Source of the DNA: Leptothoe spongobia TAU-MAC 1115
GTDB taxonomy: Bacteria > Cyanobacteriota > Cyanobacteriia > Phormidesmidales > Phormidesmidaceae
Direction: 5' to 3'
DNA length: 64,000 nucleotides
Assembly (NCBI RefSeq): GCF_018739885.1
Contig: NZ_JADOES010000002.1
Span: forward strand, 1 to 64,000
The position numbers and the translations under genes are program-made. The stretch's first letter is position 1. The number at the start of each line of letters is the position of its first letter. The notes under the pieces are model-generated. The model saw only the letters and a program-made list of their open reading frames with translations. It was not told the DNA's origin and did no database searches. This document shows, in pieces, positions 56,601 to 64,000 of the stretch.

Positions 56601-57604
56601 CGACCATCCACCTCCGGCAACGCCACATTCATCGCAATATCTCGGGGCGACAATCCGCGCCACTGTTGTTGCCACTGGTCCTCACTACCACCGCTGAGCA
56701 TTACCTGAATCACCGGCACATCTAGCCGCTGCCAAAAGTCCACTTGAGGAGACTCAGCATTTAACTTAGCAAGAGAGAATCCAGTGGTATTAAGAATCAG
56801 ATCAAGGCTCTGATTTTCAGTCAGTTCTGCCAGCAGCTGAGCCTGAATCGCTGGATTGCGTAAAGAAGGAAGAAAAAGAGGAAGTGGATTTAAACCACGG
56901 CATTGCAATGCTTCACACAGGGCATCAATAACGCGGGTATTACCCGAAAGATAATGAGCCCGATAGAAAAAAATCGCCACCGTGGGCCGGGTTTCAGGAA
57001 CAACAGAATTTTCTCCCCTTCCTCCTTTCTCCCCTTCCCCCTTTCTCCCCCCCTCCCATTGATACTCCCCCCACTGCGGCACCGCCTTAGGTGCAGGTGG
57101 CTCATAGGGATATTCCAAACAAATTTTCGCTAGATATTGCAACCCATAGGTCAGGTTTTCCGCCCCACCTTCCACAAAGTAGGACCAGAGCCGATCCGCT
57201 ACCATCAGGGGTACCGTCCCCAGGCTGCTAAGGGCCGGATCCGGGCGATCATCCCCAGGCAGCACCACCAGGCTAATGCCCTGAAAATCTGCAATTTCCC
57301 GCAGACGCTCTAGACCATAGCTCCAGTAGCTGCGTCCCCCCAACAGCCGCACCAAGATCACCTGGGCTTTGCTCAATACCTCATCCACATAGGTGTCGAT
57401 GCTCAGTTCTTGCTGTAGCTGTAGCAGGCTAGCCACACGAAATTGTGGAAAATCTTTGGGCAGTTGCGGCAGACAGGCCGCCAGGGTTTGAATTTCCGTA
57501 TCAGCGGCGGTCAGGATAACAATGGGTGCAGGAGTTTGCTCCAGAATGATGACTCCGTCTGTATCTGGGTTCCATCCCCCTGGTGTTGCGGCAATGCGAT
57601 GCAT
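53669..57604 (-). CDS. cobN: cobaltochelatase large subunit CobN
   Basis: 1,311 residues, somewhat long for the family. Landmarks are HVGKHGNLEWLPGK, SGAPTRGRADVLPTGRNFYS, LGLSMWGTATMRTGGDD and RNPKWI-type segment VVNPKWIAGVMRHGYKGAFE near the C-terminus. The enzyme inserts cobalt into hydrogenobyrinic acid a,c-diamide in the aerobic route, with ATP-dependent partners that are absent here (cyanobacteria are thought to borrow ChlI/ChlD). A low-complexity Gly/Lys/Glu stretch (about residues 185-203) is encoded by a purine-rich repeat similar to that in pbpC. It is coupled to cobO. No cobalamin riboswitch box is visible upstream. Confidence 0.93.
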   Translation of the reverse strand: MHRIAATPGGWNPDTDGVIILEQTPAPIVILTAADTEIQTLAACLPQLPKDFPQFRVASLLQLQQELSIDTYVDEVLSKAQVILVRLLGGRSYWSYGLERLREIADFQGISLVVLPGDDRPDPALSSLGTVPLMVADRLWSYFVEGGAENLTYGLQYLAKICLEYPYEPPAPKAVPQWGEYQWEGGRKGEGEKGGRGENSVVPETRPTVAIFFYRAHYLSGNTRVIDALCEALQCRGLNPLPLFLPSLRNPAIQAQLLAELTENQSLDLILNTTGFSLAKLNAESPQVDFWQRLDVPVIQVMLSGGSEDQWQQQWRGLSPRDIAMNVALPEVDGRIISRAVSFKAVQTDHPQLETTVMAYEPKSDRIEFVADLAANWVKLRRTPSQRCKVALILANYPNKDGRLANGVGLDTPASCLEILRSLKSAGYTVSPGVVPPEEILSATSAELIDWLTQGITNDPEGQGMRPVHQTLSAKDYQEYFQTLPESVRQGVIDRWGEVNPDVDIPIAGIQLGNIFVGIQPSRGYDDDPSLNYHAPDLEPTHRYLAFYGWLRHQWGAQAVVHVGKHGNLEWLPGKSLALSENCYPEVALGPMPHLYPFIVNDPGEGTQAKRRAQAVILDHLTPPLTRAELYGSLHRLEALIDEYYDAESLDPKRLPVIRDLIFTLITQENLQQDLSLLPGLAPILPKLPMGQENQLSSRRDDQSLDANAFSDFITQTDGYLCDLKEAQIRDGLHILGQCPDGRQLRDLMVAIARQPGPGRQGLTRAISDDWGWDSYFDPLTADLGTVVKDLEIPTTLLQPEKLDKQTLHTMGDAVEVLEHQAASLVEHLLTQSDKDAGHAGQKTTAELTWIRQWLWPRLTQTSEEITHLLHGLDGGYVPSGSSGAPTRGRADVLPTGRNFYSVDIRGLPTESAWDVGRRAAENLVERYTQDQGEYPKTLGLSMWGTATMRTGGDDMAEALALLGVRPVWDGVGRRVVDFEILPLSVLQRPRVDVTLRISGFFRDAFPNLIDLFNSAVAAVAALDEPMDMNPLALQVKQESDHWQSLGFSPEDAAIRAQYRVFGSKPGAYGAGLQGLIEAQNWTSDRDLAQAYINWSCYAYGRVGESSDPAPSGTRKLRSTSVPDVFQQRLGQLQIVLHNQDNREHDLLDSDDYYQFQGGLVAAVRTAQGQNPTAYFGDHSRPQQPRIRSLPEEISRVYRSRVVNPKWIAGVMRHGYKGAFELAATVDYLFAYDATTHAVADFMYAGVAEAYILDDNVQRFIQTHNPWALRDMSERLLEAHQRGLWQQVSPDMLEQLRATLLDAEAHIEETL

Positions 57605-57643
57605 GCGGTCGTTGATGTGTCTAGGGTAGGAATTCTATCACAT

Positions 57644-57698
57644 GGTTAAAGTTTTCCAGATAACGCCTATGCACAGGGTATTATCCAGAAACTTTACC
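57644..57698. promoter_or_regulatory. imperfect inverted repeat upstream of cobN
   Basis: GGTTAAAGTTTTCCAGATAA is mirrored by TTATCCAGAAACTTTACC across 17 bases, about 40 bases before the cobN start. It can form a stem with bulges, or it may be a protein site. It does not match the conserved core of B12 riboswitches. Confidence 0.35.
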
Positions 57699-57888
57699 TA
57701 AATGGGCAATTCCATTGGGTGACGGGTGCTTATTTAGGTGCATTCGCCTTGGCTTAATTTTTGATAATTACCCAATTGAGCCCAAGCCTTAGCAACTAGA
57801 AGATTTACGATGACTCTTACGAAGAGCATTGGGTAGGTATTCTGACAACCTTCTTGCTATCTTTAGGCACCATGAATGGTAAGGTATC

Positions 57889-59199
57889 ATGTCTCGACTA
57901 CCTGATCGCGCTTTGCATCTTCCATCATTTAAAAAAATAATATCCCTGTCAATCGTTCGGATAGCCTGCATTGTCATGTTGTCGGTTAGTCTGTTGTTTA
58001 TCACCGCCTGTTCATCTCTGCTTCGAATTCAACCCGAGACCAACCAAACTGAATCCCTTCAAGGCCAAATTTTGCTGTGGGTCGAACTGCCATCGACGGG
58101 AACAGAAAGTCAGGTTGGGAGTATTCAACAGGTGGTTCAATCCAACCTCGAAGACTTTAACAAGCTATATCCCCATGTTAAGGTCTTTGTCGAAAAGTTT
58201 CCATTTAGACAGATCCAAGCTCCCCTGAAAGACCAAATTCAGCGAGGTGCTGGCCCTGACCTCTTAAGTGTGCGCGCCAATCCTGAATTGATTGATGTCA
58301 TTAAATCCGGGCTACTCAGAACGGTGGATGAAACGGACTTTGAAGCGTCTCAGTTTCGCACCGAAGCTCTGAAAAATATTCGTTATCAAGGCAAAACCTA
58401 TGGTTTACCACTGTTCCTAACAACCCAAGTCCTTTGCTACAACAAAACTAAAGTTGAGACTCTCCCCAATACCCTAGCAGAGATAATTCAACAGGCCCGA
58501 CAAGGCTACTCAGTTGGTCTTATGTCTGGCTTCCTCGAAACCTACTGGGGCGTCGGCAGTTTTGGCGGGACATCGGTTGAGAACCAAAATAAAGTTAACG
58601 TCCAGCAATGGCGAGCATGGTCCCGATGGTTACAGTGGCTTAAAGAAGCCCAAAATGAACCCAATTTCATCCTGAGTGACGATAATGCAGCGCTACGGCA
58701 GGCCTTTCTAAATGGTCAATTGGCCTATCTCGGATGCCGTTCAGATTGGCTCCCAGACTTTAGTCGGATCCTTGATAAAGAGACCTTGGGCGTGACTCTG
58801 CTGCCAGGGCAGCCTAATCAACCTGCCAGTCCCATCATAGAGACAGGAATTATTGCATTCAGTCAAGCCTCCAGTGCCAAACAACATCAGTTGGCCCTTA
58901 GACTGGCTCAGTTTCTCACCAATATCGAACAGCAAAAGAGAATCGAAGCCGCTATTCCGTTTATCCCTAGCAATAAACTGGTCACGATTAACCCGCAATT
59001 ATTTCCGATTCGAGCGACATTGCAGGAGCAATCTAAAAATGCCTTAGCGATTTCATTGGATGAAATGGAACAGACTGAGGCGGTGGTGGAGCGTGGCAAT
59101 AGCCTATATCAAAAAGTTTTGGCTGGAGAGCTCAGCCCAAATATGGCGGAAACCGAAATCAAAGCGACTGTTCGACAAGCATTTGGTTTGGAGGAGTAA
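57889..59199 (+). CDS. ABC-type solute-binding lipoprotein (family 1 extracellular)
   Basis: 436 residues with AAGG just before ATG. A long basic N-terminus, a hydrophobic segment and the lipobox FITACSS indicate a lipoprotein. The mature part resembles sugar-binding proteins of ABC importers (ILLWVELPSTG, GPDLLSVRANPELIDVI, KTYGLPLFLTTQVLCYNKT, AFLNGQLAYLGC). No permease or ATPase gene is adjacent. Instead an MscS channel gene follows after 10 bases, so the pair is probably one operon. The ligand is unknown; a glycoside osmolyte would fit with an osmotic channel but is a guess. Confidence 0.82.
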   Translation: MSRLPDRALHLPSFKKIISLSIVRIACIVMLSVSLLFITACSSLLRIQPETNQTESLQGQILLWVELPSTGTESQVGSIQQVVQSNLEDFNKLYPHVKVFVEKFPFRQIQAPLKDQIQRGAGPDLLSVRANPELIDVIKSGLLRTVDETDFEASQFRTEALKNIRYQGKTYGLPLFLTTQVLCYNKTKVETLPNTLAEIIQQARQGYSVGLMSGFLETYWGVGSFGGTSVENQNKVNVQQWRAWSRWLQWLKEAQNEPNFILSDDNAALRQAFLNGQLAYLGCRSDWLPDFSRILDKETLGVTLLPGQPNQPASPIIETGIIAFSQASSAKQHQLALRLAQFLTNIEQQKRIEAAIPFIPSNKLVTINPQLFPIRATLQEQSKNALAISLDEMEQTEAVVERGNSLYQKVLAGELSPNMAETEIKATVRQAFGLEE

Positions 59200-59209
59200 C
59201 TAGGAAACA

Positions 59210-60556
59210 ATGGCCGATTCAACCAACCTACCCATCAGTTATCTTTGGGATGAGCTGCTCAAAGTCAGCATTTTTTTCCAGCGTCCCGTCATCCAACGCC
59301 AATTTGTCACAGTTGTGATCACGACATTGCTGGCCTGGGCCATATCTCGATGGATTTGGTTTCAGCTTAGGCAACGCTATCCCCAGCTCAACATAGACGA
59401 AAACTGTAATCAACGACTGGAGTGGAAACAATATAGTCTTGCTCTGATTCATTATCTATCCACCCCGACAGTGATTTTAGGTGCCGTTAGCATCGTCACC
59501 CTGCTGTTTGAGCAAGGGGGCTGGTTTGCAGGGTATTTAACCGATAGTCTAAACATTATCGGGAGCTTTTGGTTCTATCGCCTCTTTGTCGGCTCGCTCT
59601 TTACCTTTTTACCCATTCCCTTTGTCAAACGTGTCCGCCTTCTGTTTTTGGGGCCACTCTTTTGCATTTATGCGATTTGTCGTATCCTCAGTTGGTTCTT
59701 TAATCTACGGGAGCTTGCTCAGGTTAATGTGCTGAACCTTTTCGGGGAACCCATTCTATTAAAGTCCTTATTTATCAGTATTTTAGGACTATATTTCTGG
59801 AATATCGGGGTCTTTTTATTTGAAAATCTGCTGTTAACGATTTTTCAAAATCAGGGGTTTCAAAATTCTAGAATTAGACAGGTGGTGTCATTACTCCTGC
59901 GATATTTTCTGATTGGATTGGGGACGGTCATAATTTTTGGCTATGTGGGTGTCAGTCCCACGGCAGTAGCTGCAATTTCCGGGGGACTCTCAGTGGGTTT
60001 AGGCTTTGGCCTGAAAGAGGTGATTAGTAATTTTGTCAGTGGCATCTGGTTATTGTTTGAGGGAGCCTTAAAGCCAGGGGACATCATCAAAATCAATGGC
60101 GATATTAGCAAGGTAATGCGATTAGGTGTCCGGGCGACAACGGTGCAAGTGGTTAAAGACAACTCCGAGGAAATTATCCCCAATCAGATCTTTTTTACTC
60201 AAAATGTTTCCACCTTAACCGGCAGCAATAATCTGGTGTTTCTTTCGTTGGTGGTGGGGGCTGATTACGATTGCAGTCCACCTAAAGTAATTGAGGTGCT
60301 TTTATCAGTTGCCCATGATCACCCTCAAGTCTTAGAGACTCCACCTCCGTCAGCGTTTGCCCTTAATTTTGGTGACTCTAGTATTGATTATGAGTTGAAA
60401 TTTTGTATCGCCGATCCGTTAATGTTCAAGGTGGTGACCAGTGAATTGATTTGTGCAGTGTGGCAAGCGTTTACGGATCATGGCATTGAAATTCCCTACC
60501 CACAGCGAGATTTGCGCATCCGCAGCGACAGCTTGAAACTGTCTAGCACACCATAA
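59210..60556 (+). CDS. MscS-family mechanosensitive channel
   Basis: 448 residues with several transmembrane helices and the MscS core. The pore-lining helix GVSPTAVAAISGGLSVGLGFGL is followed by KEVISNFVSGIWLLFEG and the beta-domain GDIIKINGDISKVMRLGVRATTV, then EEIIPNQIF. The C-terminal alpha/beta part ends at GIEIPYPQRDLRI. It should open under membrane tension and release small solutes. It is co-directional with the solute-binding protein, 10 bases apart. Confidence 0.92.
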   Translation: MADSTNLPISYLWDELLKVSIFFQRPVIQRQFVTVVITTLLAWAISRWIWFQLRQRYPQLNIDENCNQRLEWKQYSLALIHYLSTPTVILGAVSIVTLLFEQGGWFAGYLTDSLNIIGSFWFYRLFVGSLFTFLPIPFVKRVRLLFLGPLFCIYAICRILSWFFNLRELAQVNVLNLFGEPILLKSLFISILGLYFWNIGVFLFENLLLTIFQNQGFQNSRIRQVVSLLLRYFLIGLGTVIIFGYVGVSPTAVAAISGGLSVGLGFGLKEVISNFVSGIWLLFEGALKPGDIIKINGDISKVMRLGVRATTVQVVKDNSEEIIPNQIFFTQNVSTLTGSNNLVFLSLVVGADYDCSPPKVIEVLLSVAHDHPQVLETPPPSAFALNFGDSSIDYELKFCIADPLMFKVVTSELICAVWQAFTDHGIEIPYPQRDLRIRSDSLKLSSTP

Positions 60557-60690
60557 AGCCTACTTCCCCAAACCCTACGCCCAGGCTATGTAAGGATATA
60601 CCTGCCCTGGTGGGAACAACAATACTGGCATCGGAATATCTCCAAACTTAAGATGATGAATTAACAACATTCAATCTTGATTCCTTACTG

Positions 60691-63417
60691 TTAAGCGATG
60701 TCAGTCGTGACTTGTTGCTGTATAGGTAGGGTGATCACAAACTCGGTGCCTTTGCCGACGGTGGAAAAGCACTGTAGATGCCCACGGTGCTTCTCAGTCA
60801 CAATTTGATGGCTGATGGACAGCCCTAATCCAGTGCCGTGGCCCGGAGCTTTAGTTGTATAGAACGGATCAAAGATGAGATCGCGCACAGTGTCTGACAT
60901 CCCGGTGCCGTTGTCAGCAATGTGTATGGCAACAAAGTTGGCTTTGGGGACAGTGGTCTGAATGCGAATGTAGGGCTGAGTCATGTTTTCCGGTCGTGAT
61001 GCGACGAGTTGATCTTCTTGGGCATCAATGGCATTGCTGAGCAGGTTCATAAATACCTGATTGAGCTGGCTCGCGAAACATTCAACTAAGGGTAGATTGC
61101 CATAGTCTCGTTCAATCAAAATTTCAACCCGATCGGGTTGGCTCTTAAGACGACTCTGCAAAATAGTTAGGGTACTTTCCAACCCTTCATGGATATCCAC
61201 TGCTTTGATAGCAGCCTCGTCCAATCGTGAGAACGTACGCAAGGATTTAACAATTTCAAGGATCCGGTTAGTCCCTAAGTTCATGGAGCTGATCACCTTG
61301 GGTAAATCATCCATTAAAAAGTCGAGGTCAATGTCCTCAGCCTTAGATTGAATAGCAGGATCGAGCGCTGGATAGCGTTTCTGGTAGAGATCGATCAGTG
61401 CCATCAGGTCGGTGACATAGGTCTCAGCGTGGGACAGGTTGCCGTGGATAAAGCTAACCGGATTGTTGATTTCATGGGCGACACCCGCCACCAACTGCCC
61501 GATGCTGGAGAGTTTTTCACTTTGAATTAGTTGGGTCTGGGTGCGGCGCAGGTCACTCAACGTGCGTTCCAGAGTAGCGGCCTGTTCAATGGCCCGTTGC
61601 GCAGTACTGCGGCTCTGAGTGTATAGGGTGGCCTGCTCAATTGCGATCGCTAATTGACTGGCAATCTCTTCCAGCAGTTCGACTTCATGACGCTTCCAGG
61701 CATGGAACTGCTGGTAGTGGGTACAGACCAGATAGCCGTGGGGACCAGAGCGGGGCTGTACTTTAGTGGCTAACAGTGATTTCATCCCCTGCTCGACTAA
61801 CTGGTGGCGATCGGGCTGGGGCAATACGGATGTGTTAGCTACCTGGTTGACCACTAACAACGGCTGTGGGGCTAGTGCCTGGTTCAGCCAGGTCAGATCT
61901 CTTTGTGCAGGGTGTCGTTTTAATTCCGGCTGCCAAGCATGATGGGCTGCGTAGAAAGCTTTCACCTGATGGGAGGGCGCAGTGCAGTCATGCCAGAAAA
62001 ACTCGCACTGATCTAGCTGCAACAACTCCTGGACTTCTTTCACCGCTGTTTGCAAAATGGTATCCAGATTGAGGGAGGCTCGAATCTGACTGGACAGTGT
62101 ACGCCTTAGAATTTTTTGACGTTGGGTCAATTGCCGAAATTGTCGTTCAGAGATCCGCAACTGCTCCTGTGTCTTTTGCAACTGCTGGTTGGCGGCCTTC
62201 AGGGCGCGGGATTTTTCCTCTGCCACACAACCATACTGAATGACTTGAGGCACTTCTCCCAGTAAATCTAAAATTAAGGGGGATAGATCTGTTTCTAACT
62301 GTTCAACGCCAAGCCAGGGCAGCGGTTGGATCGGATCCCCCGTGTCATAGACGGTTTTCAACTGACCGTTGGGCTGAATCTGACCAATGCGACAGGGTTT
62401 TCCGAGGTGCTGATTTGGCTCTATGCAGACGATGCCACCAGGGGCATCAAAGATCTGCCCGATCGCCGCCTGCCGCACGGCATCCACATCAAAACTCTGG
62501 GCCGCTTCCACGGATTGCTTCCAGAGATAGACCTGCAGGTAGGCAGCCTCAATGGGATCGCTAGTGACGCGGGTGGCTCCATATTGGGCTTGAAAGTTTT
62601 GGACAAAGGCTCGGTTGCTAGGTAAATCAAGGCTTTGGAAATAGGTCCAACTGACGTAATGTCCCGCCGCGATCTCCCCAATGGTTTGCAGTTCTACTTC
62701 CGCGATGCTCACTGCCATAATTGGCATCTGTTCCGGCGTGAGGCCCGCTCGATGGTACTGCTGATAGAAGGCCAGATTGCTATCGCCATTTAAGGTGCTG
62801 AAGATAACGTCAGGCTGCAGGGCTTGAATTTTGGTAATAACATCGTCAAACTCGGTGTGCCCTAAAGGAACGTAGGTTTCCTGGAGTAACTCACCGTTGA
62901 GACGATGGAGATCCGCTTTGATGATTTTATTGACCGTGCGGGGAAACACATAGTCTGACCCCAGCAGGAAGAATCGCTTGCCCTTGTGAGTCAGTAACCA
63001 CTGCACCGCTGGTTGCACCTGCTGATTGGGGCAGGTACCGGTATAGAACACATTAGGCGAGGCTTCTAGCCCTTCATACTGCAAGGGATACCACAACAGC
63101 GCATTATGGTCTTCCAACACTGGCAGCACCGCTTTTCGACTGGAGGACGTCCAGCAGCCAAACACCGTGGCCACCTGATCTTGCTGAATCAACTTTTGAG
63201 CTTTTTGGGCAAAGATTTCAGCCTGGGACGCCCCATCTTCGACAATGGGCAGAATTTGACGACCGAGCACACCACCCGCCTGGTTGATTTCTGCGATCGC
63301 CATTTTTTCCGCATCGATCAACGACATTTCACTAATCGCCATCGTGCCGCTGCAAGAATGCAAAATGCCGACTGGGATAGGAGATCCGTCGCAAGCACTC
63401 AAGGGGTTAACGGGCAT
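60691..63417 (-). CDS. soluble histidine kinase with urea/amide-binding-type sensor and GAF domain
   Basis: 908 residues. Residues ~13-380 are a type-I periplasmic-binding fold of the urea/short-chain-amide class (PVGILHSCSGTMAISE, EINQAGGVLGRQI, ATVFGCWTSSSRKAVLPV). There is no signal peptide or membrane helix, so the domain is presumably cytosolic. A coiled coil, a GAF domain (about 445-600) and a second coil lead to the kinase: H-box VAGVAHEINNPVSF, N-box QVFMNLLSNAIDA, G1 DNGTGM, G2 GHGTGLGLS. It may sense intracellular urea or a related amide and signal nitrogen status. No response regulator lies in the window. ATG 63417 has GAGG and GGAG nearby upstream. Confidence 0.88.
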   Translation of the reverse strand: MPVNPLSACDGSPIPVGILHSCSGTMAISEMSLIDAEKMAIAEINQAGGVLGRQILPIVEDGASQAEIFAQKAQKLIQQDQVATVFGCWTSSSRKAVLPVLEDHNALLWYPLQYEGLEASPNVFYTGTCPNQQVQPAVQWLLTHKGKRFFLLGSDYVFPRTVNKIIKADLHRLNGELLQETYVPLGHTEFDDVITKIQALQPDVIFSTLNGDSNLAFYQQYHRAGLTPEQMPIMAVSIAEVELQTIGEIAAGHYVSWTYFQSLDLPSNRAFVQNFQAQYGATRVTSDPIEAAYLQVYLWKQSVEAAQSFDVDAVRQAAIGQIFDAPGGIVCIEPNQHLGKPCRIGQIQPNGQLKTVYDTGDPIQPLPWLGVEQLETDLSPLILDLLGEVPQVIQYGCVAEEKSRALKAANQQLQKTQEQLRISERQFRQLTQRQKILRRTLSSQIRASLNLDTILQTAVKEVQELLQLDQCEFFWHDCTAPSHQVKAFYAAHHAWQPELKRHPAQRDLTWLNQALAPQPLLVVNQVANTSVLPQPDRHQLVEQGMKSLLATKVQPRSGPHGYLVCTHYQQFHAWKRHEVELLEEIASQLAIAIEQATLYTQSRSTAQRAIEQAATLERTLSDLRRTQTQLIQSEKLSSIGQLVAGVAHEINNPVSFIHGNLSHAETYVTDLMALIDLYQKRYPALDPAIQSKAEDIDLDFLMDDLPKVISSMNLGTNRILEIVKSLRTFSRLDEAAIKAVDIHEGLESTLTILQSRLKSQPDRVEILIERDYGNLPLVECFASQLNQVFMNLLSNAIDAQEDQLVASRPENMTQPYIRIQTTVPKANFVAIHIADNGTGMSDTVRDLIFDPFYTTKAPGHGTGLGLSISHQIVTEKHRGHLQCFSTVGKGTEFVITLPIQQQVTTDIA

Positions 63418-63776
63418 AGCTCCATAAACCTCAAAAAATTAATACGACAACATTAATGAGTAGAGTGTGCCCGATGCCCTGATTCTTATTAAGAGGCTAT
63501 AGACCAATCTATACTGATCTATAGCCTCTGCCCGAATTCTATATAGCACAGCGAATCCAAAACCGTATCGCACATGACCGTTTGCATGAATTATTGTCAT
63601 CATCCCGTAGAACAACCATTATCCCAGGGATCCGCATATTCATATTAAATGTGCTCCAAATAAAAATTGTTTACTTCATCTCAGGCGACGGGAAACGCAG
63701 GAGAACAATAAGCTTTATATAGCCCTACAGGCTTAGGTTAGAACGACCCAGTCACAACCCTAAGTCGAGTGAAACA
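63418..63776. other. intergenic region with a 12-bp hairpin
   Basis: AGAGGCTATAGA (63492-63503) pairs perfectly with TCTATAGCCTCT (63518-63529) over a 14-base loop. No T-run follows, so a simple intrinsic terminator is not supported. The hairpin lies between the 3' end of the DKNYW gene and the start of the kinase gene, both on the minus strand. No other gene is seen. Confidence 0.6.
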
Positions 63777-64000
63777 TTAGTTGATCCGGCGACCCATATT
63801 GTAAGAGTGATTCTTGTCCTTAGCATGACTGGTCCCTTCGCCAGTCACAACAAATGATGCTGGATCTGCGCCTTCGACAACAGTTTTGCCATAGTAAATA
63901 TGGGTGCGATCCTTAGAATAGCCTTGAGATAAGACTTCCCAATGTTCAACATCATCGGTGATTGGGATTGACTTCCAATAAATCTGGTCGGCATCGCGAC
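63777..64000 (-). CDS. DKNYW-repeat family protein, C-terminal part (partial)
   Basis: The frame runs in from the right edge and ends at TAA (63779-63777), giving 74 codons. It has repeated short motifs of the DKNYW type (DADQIYWKSIPI, KDRTHIYYGKTVVEGADPASF, KDKNHSYNMGRRI), in which an Asp-Lys-x-x-Tyr turn precedes a strand. Function is unknown; such proteins are often exported. Only the C-terminus is visible. Confidence 0.65.
   Translation of the reverse strand, partial: RDADQIYWKSIPITDDVEHWEVLSQGYSKDRTHIYYGKTVVEGADPASFVVTGEGTSHAKDKNHSYNMGRRIN

Noticed and set aside
57605..57888. Cobalamin riboswitch upstream of cobN
   Set aside because: I looked for the conserved B12-box core on the minus strand and found nothing matching.

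Overview
The window looks like cyanobacterial chromosome. It carries repeated GCGATCGC (HIP1) octamers and families typical of cyanobacteria: a CHASE2 protein with an N-terminal AAA-like domain, a DUF928 protein, a vMAP-like ATPase, a TPS/filamentous-haemagglutinin adhesin beside a secreted CHAT protease, and CobN/CobO for cobalamin. Base composition is moderate. An Acaryochloris- or Leptolyngbya-like genome would fit, but I cannot fix the genus from sequence alone.

Bases 1-18,921 are an accessory toxin locus. A fused TcB-TcC protein (SpvB domain, beta-propeller, RHS cocoon and a 284-residue variable C-terminal cassette) is followed by a zone of mobile-element debris (REP-like repeats, a RAYT transposase remnant, an IS110 remnant and a MITE-like element) with two small unknown genes. 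Then comes a 2,974-residue TcA-like subunit containing two LamG domains. The TcB-TcC gene and a 168-residue unknown gene share a conserved upstream element, so these may form one Tc-type translocation system with an accessory protein.

Bases 18,918-30,781 (minus strand) hold an alpha-2-macroglobulin-like lipoprotein and penicillin-binding protein 1C, genes that are adjacent in many bacteria. Here they are separated by a decaying defence/TA island: HepT-MntA, a truncated HsdS, VapBC, a second antitoxin-like gene and an HsdR remnant frameshifted by a 16-bp duplication.

Bases 30,766-49,925 look like a surface-attachment and signalling region: a CHASE2-AAA sensor, DUF928, a vMAP-like AAA protein, then two units in which a membrane GGDEF diguanylate cyclase is transcribed divergently from a very large surface protein (an inverse-autotransporter-type beta-helix adhesin, then a TPS haemagglutinin). 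The second adhesin is followed at once by a signal-peptide-bearing TPR-CHAT caspase-like protease.

Bases 50,091-64,000 hold two FAD-dependent oxidoreductases, a translationally coupled cobN-cobO pair (minus), a solute-binding lipoprotein with an MscS channel (plus), a soluble histidine kinase with a urea/amide-binding-type sensor domain (minus), and the C-terminal end of a DKNYW-repeat protein running off the right edge.
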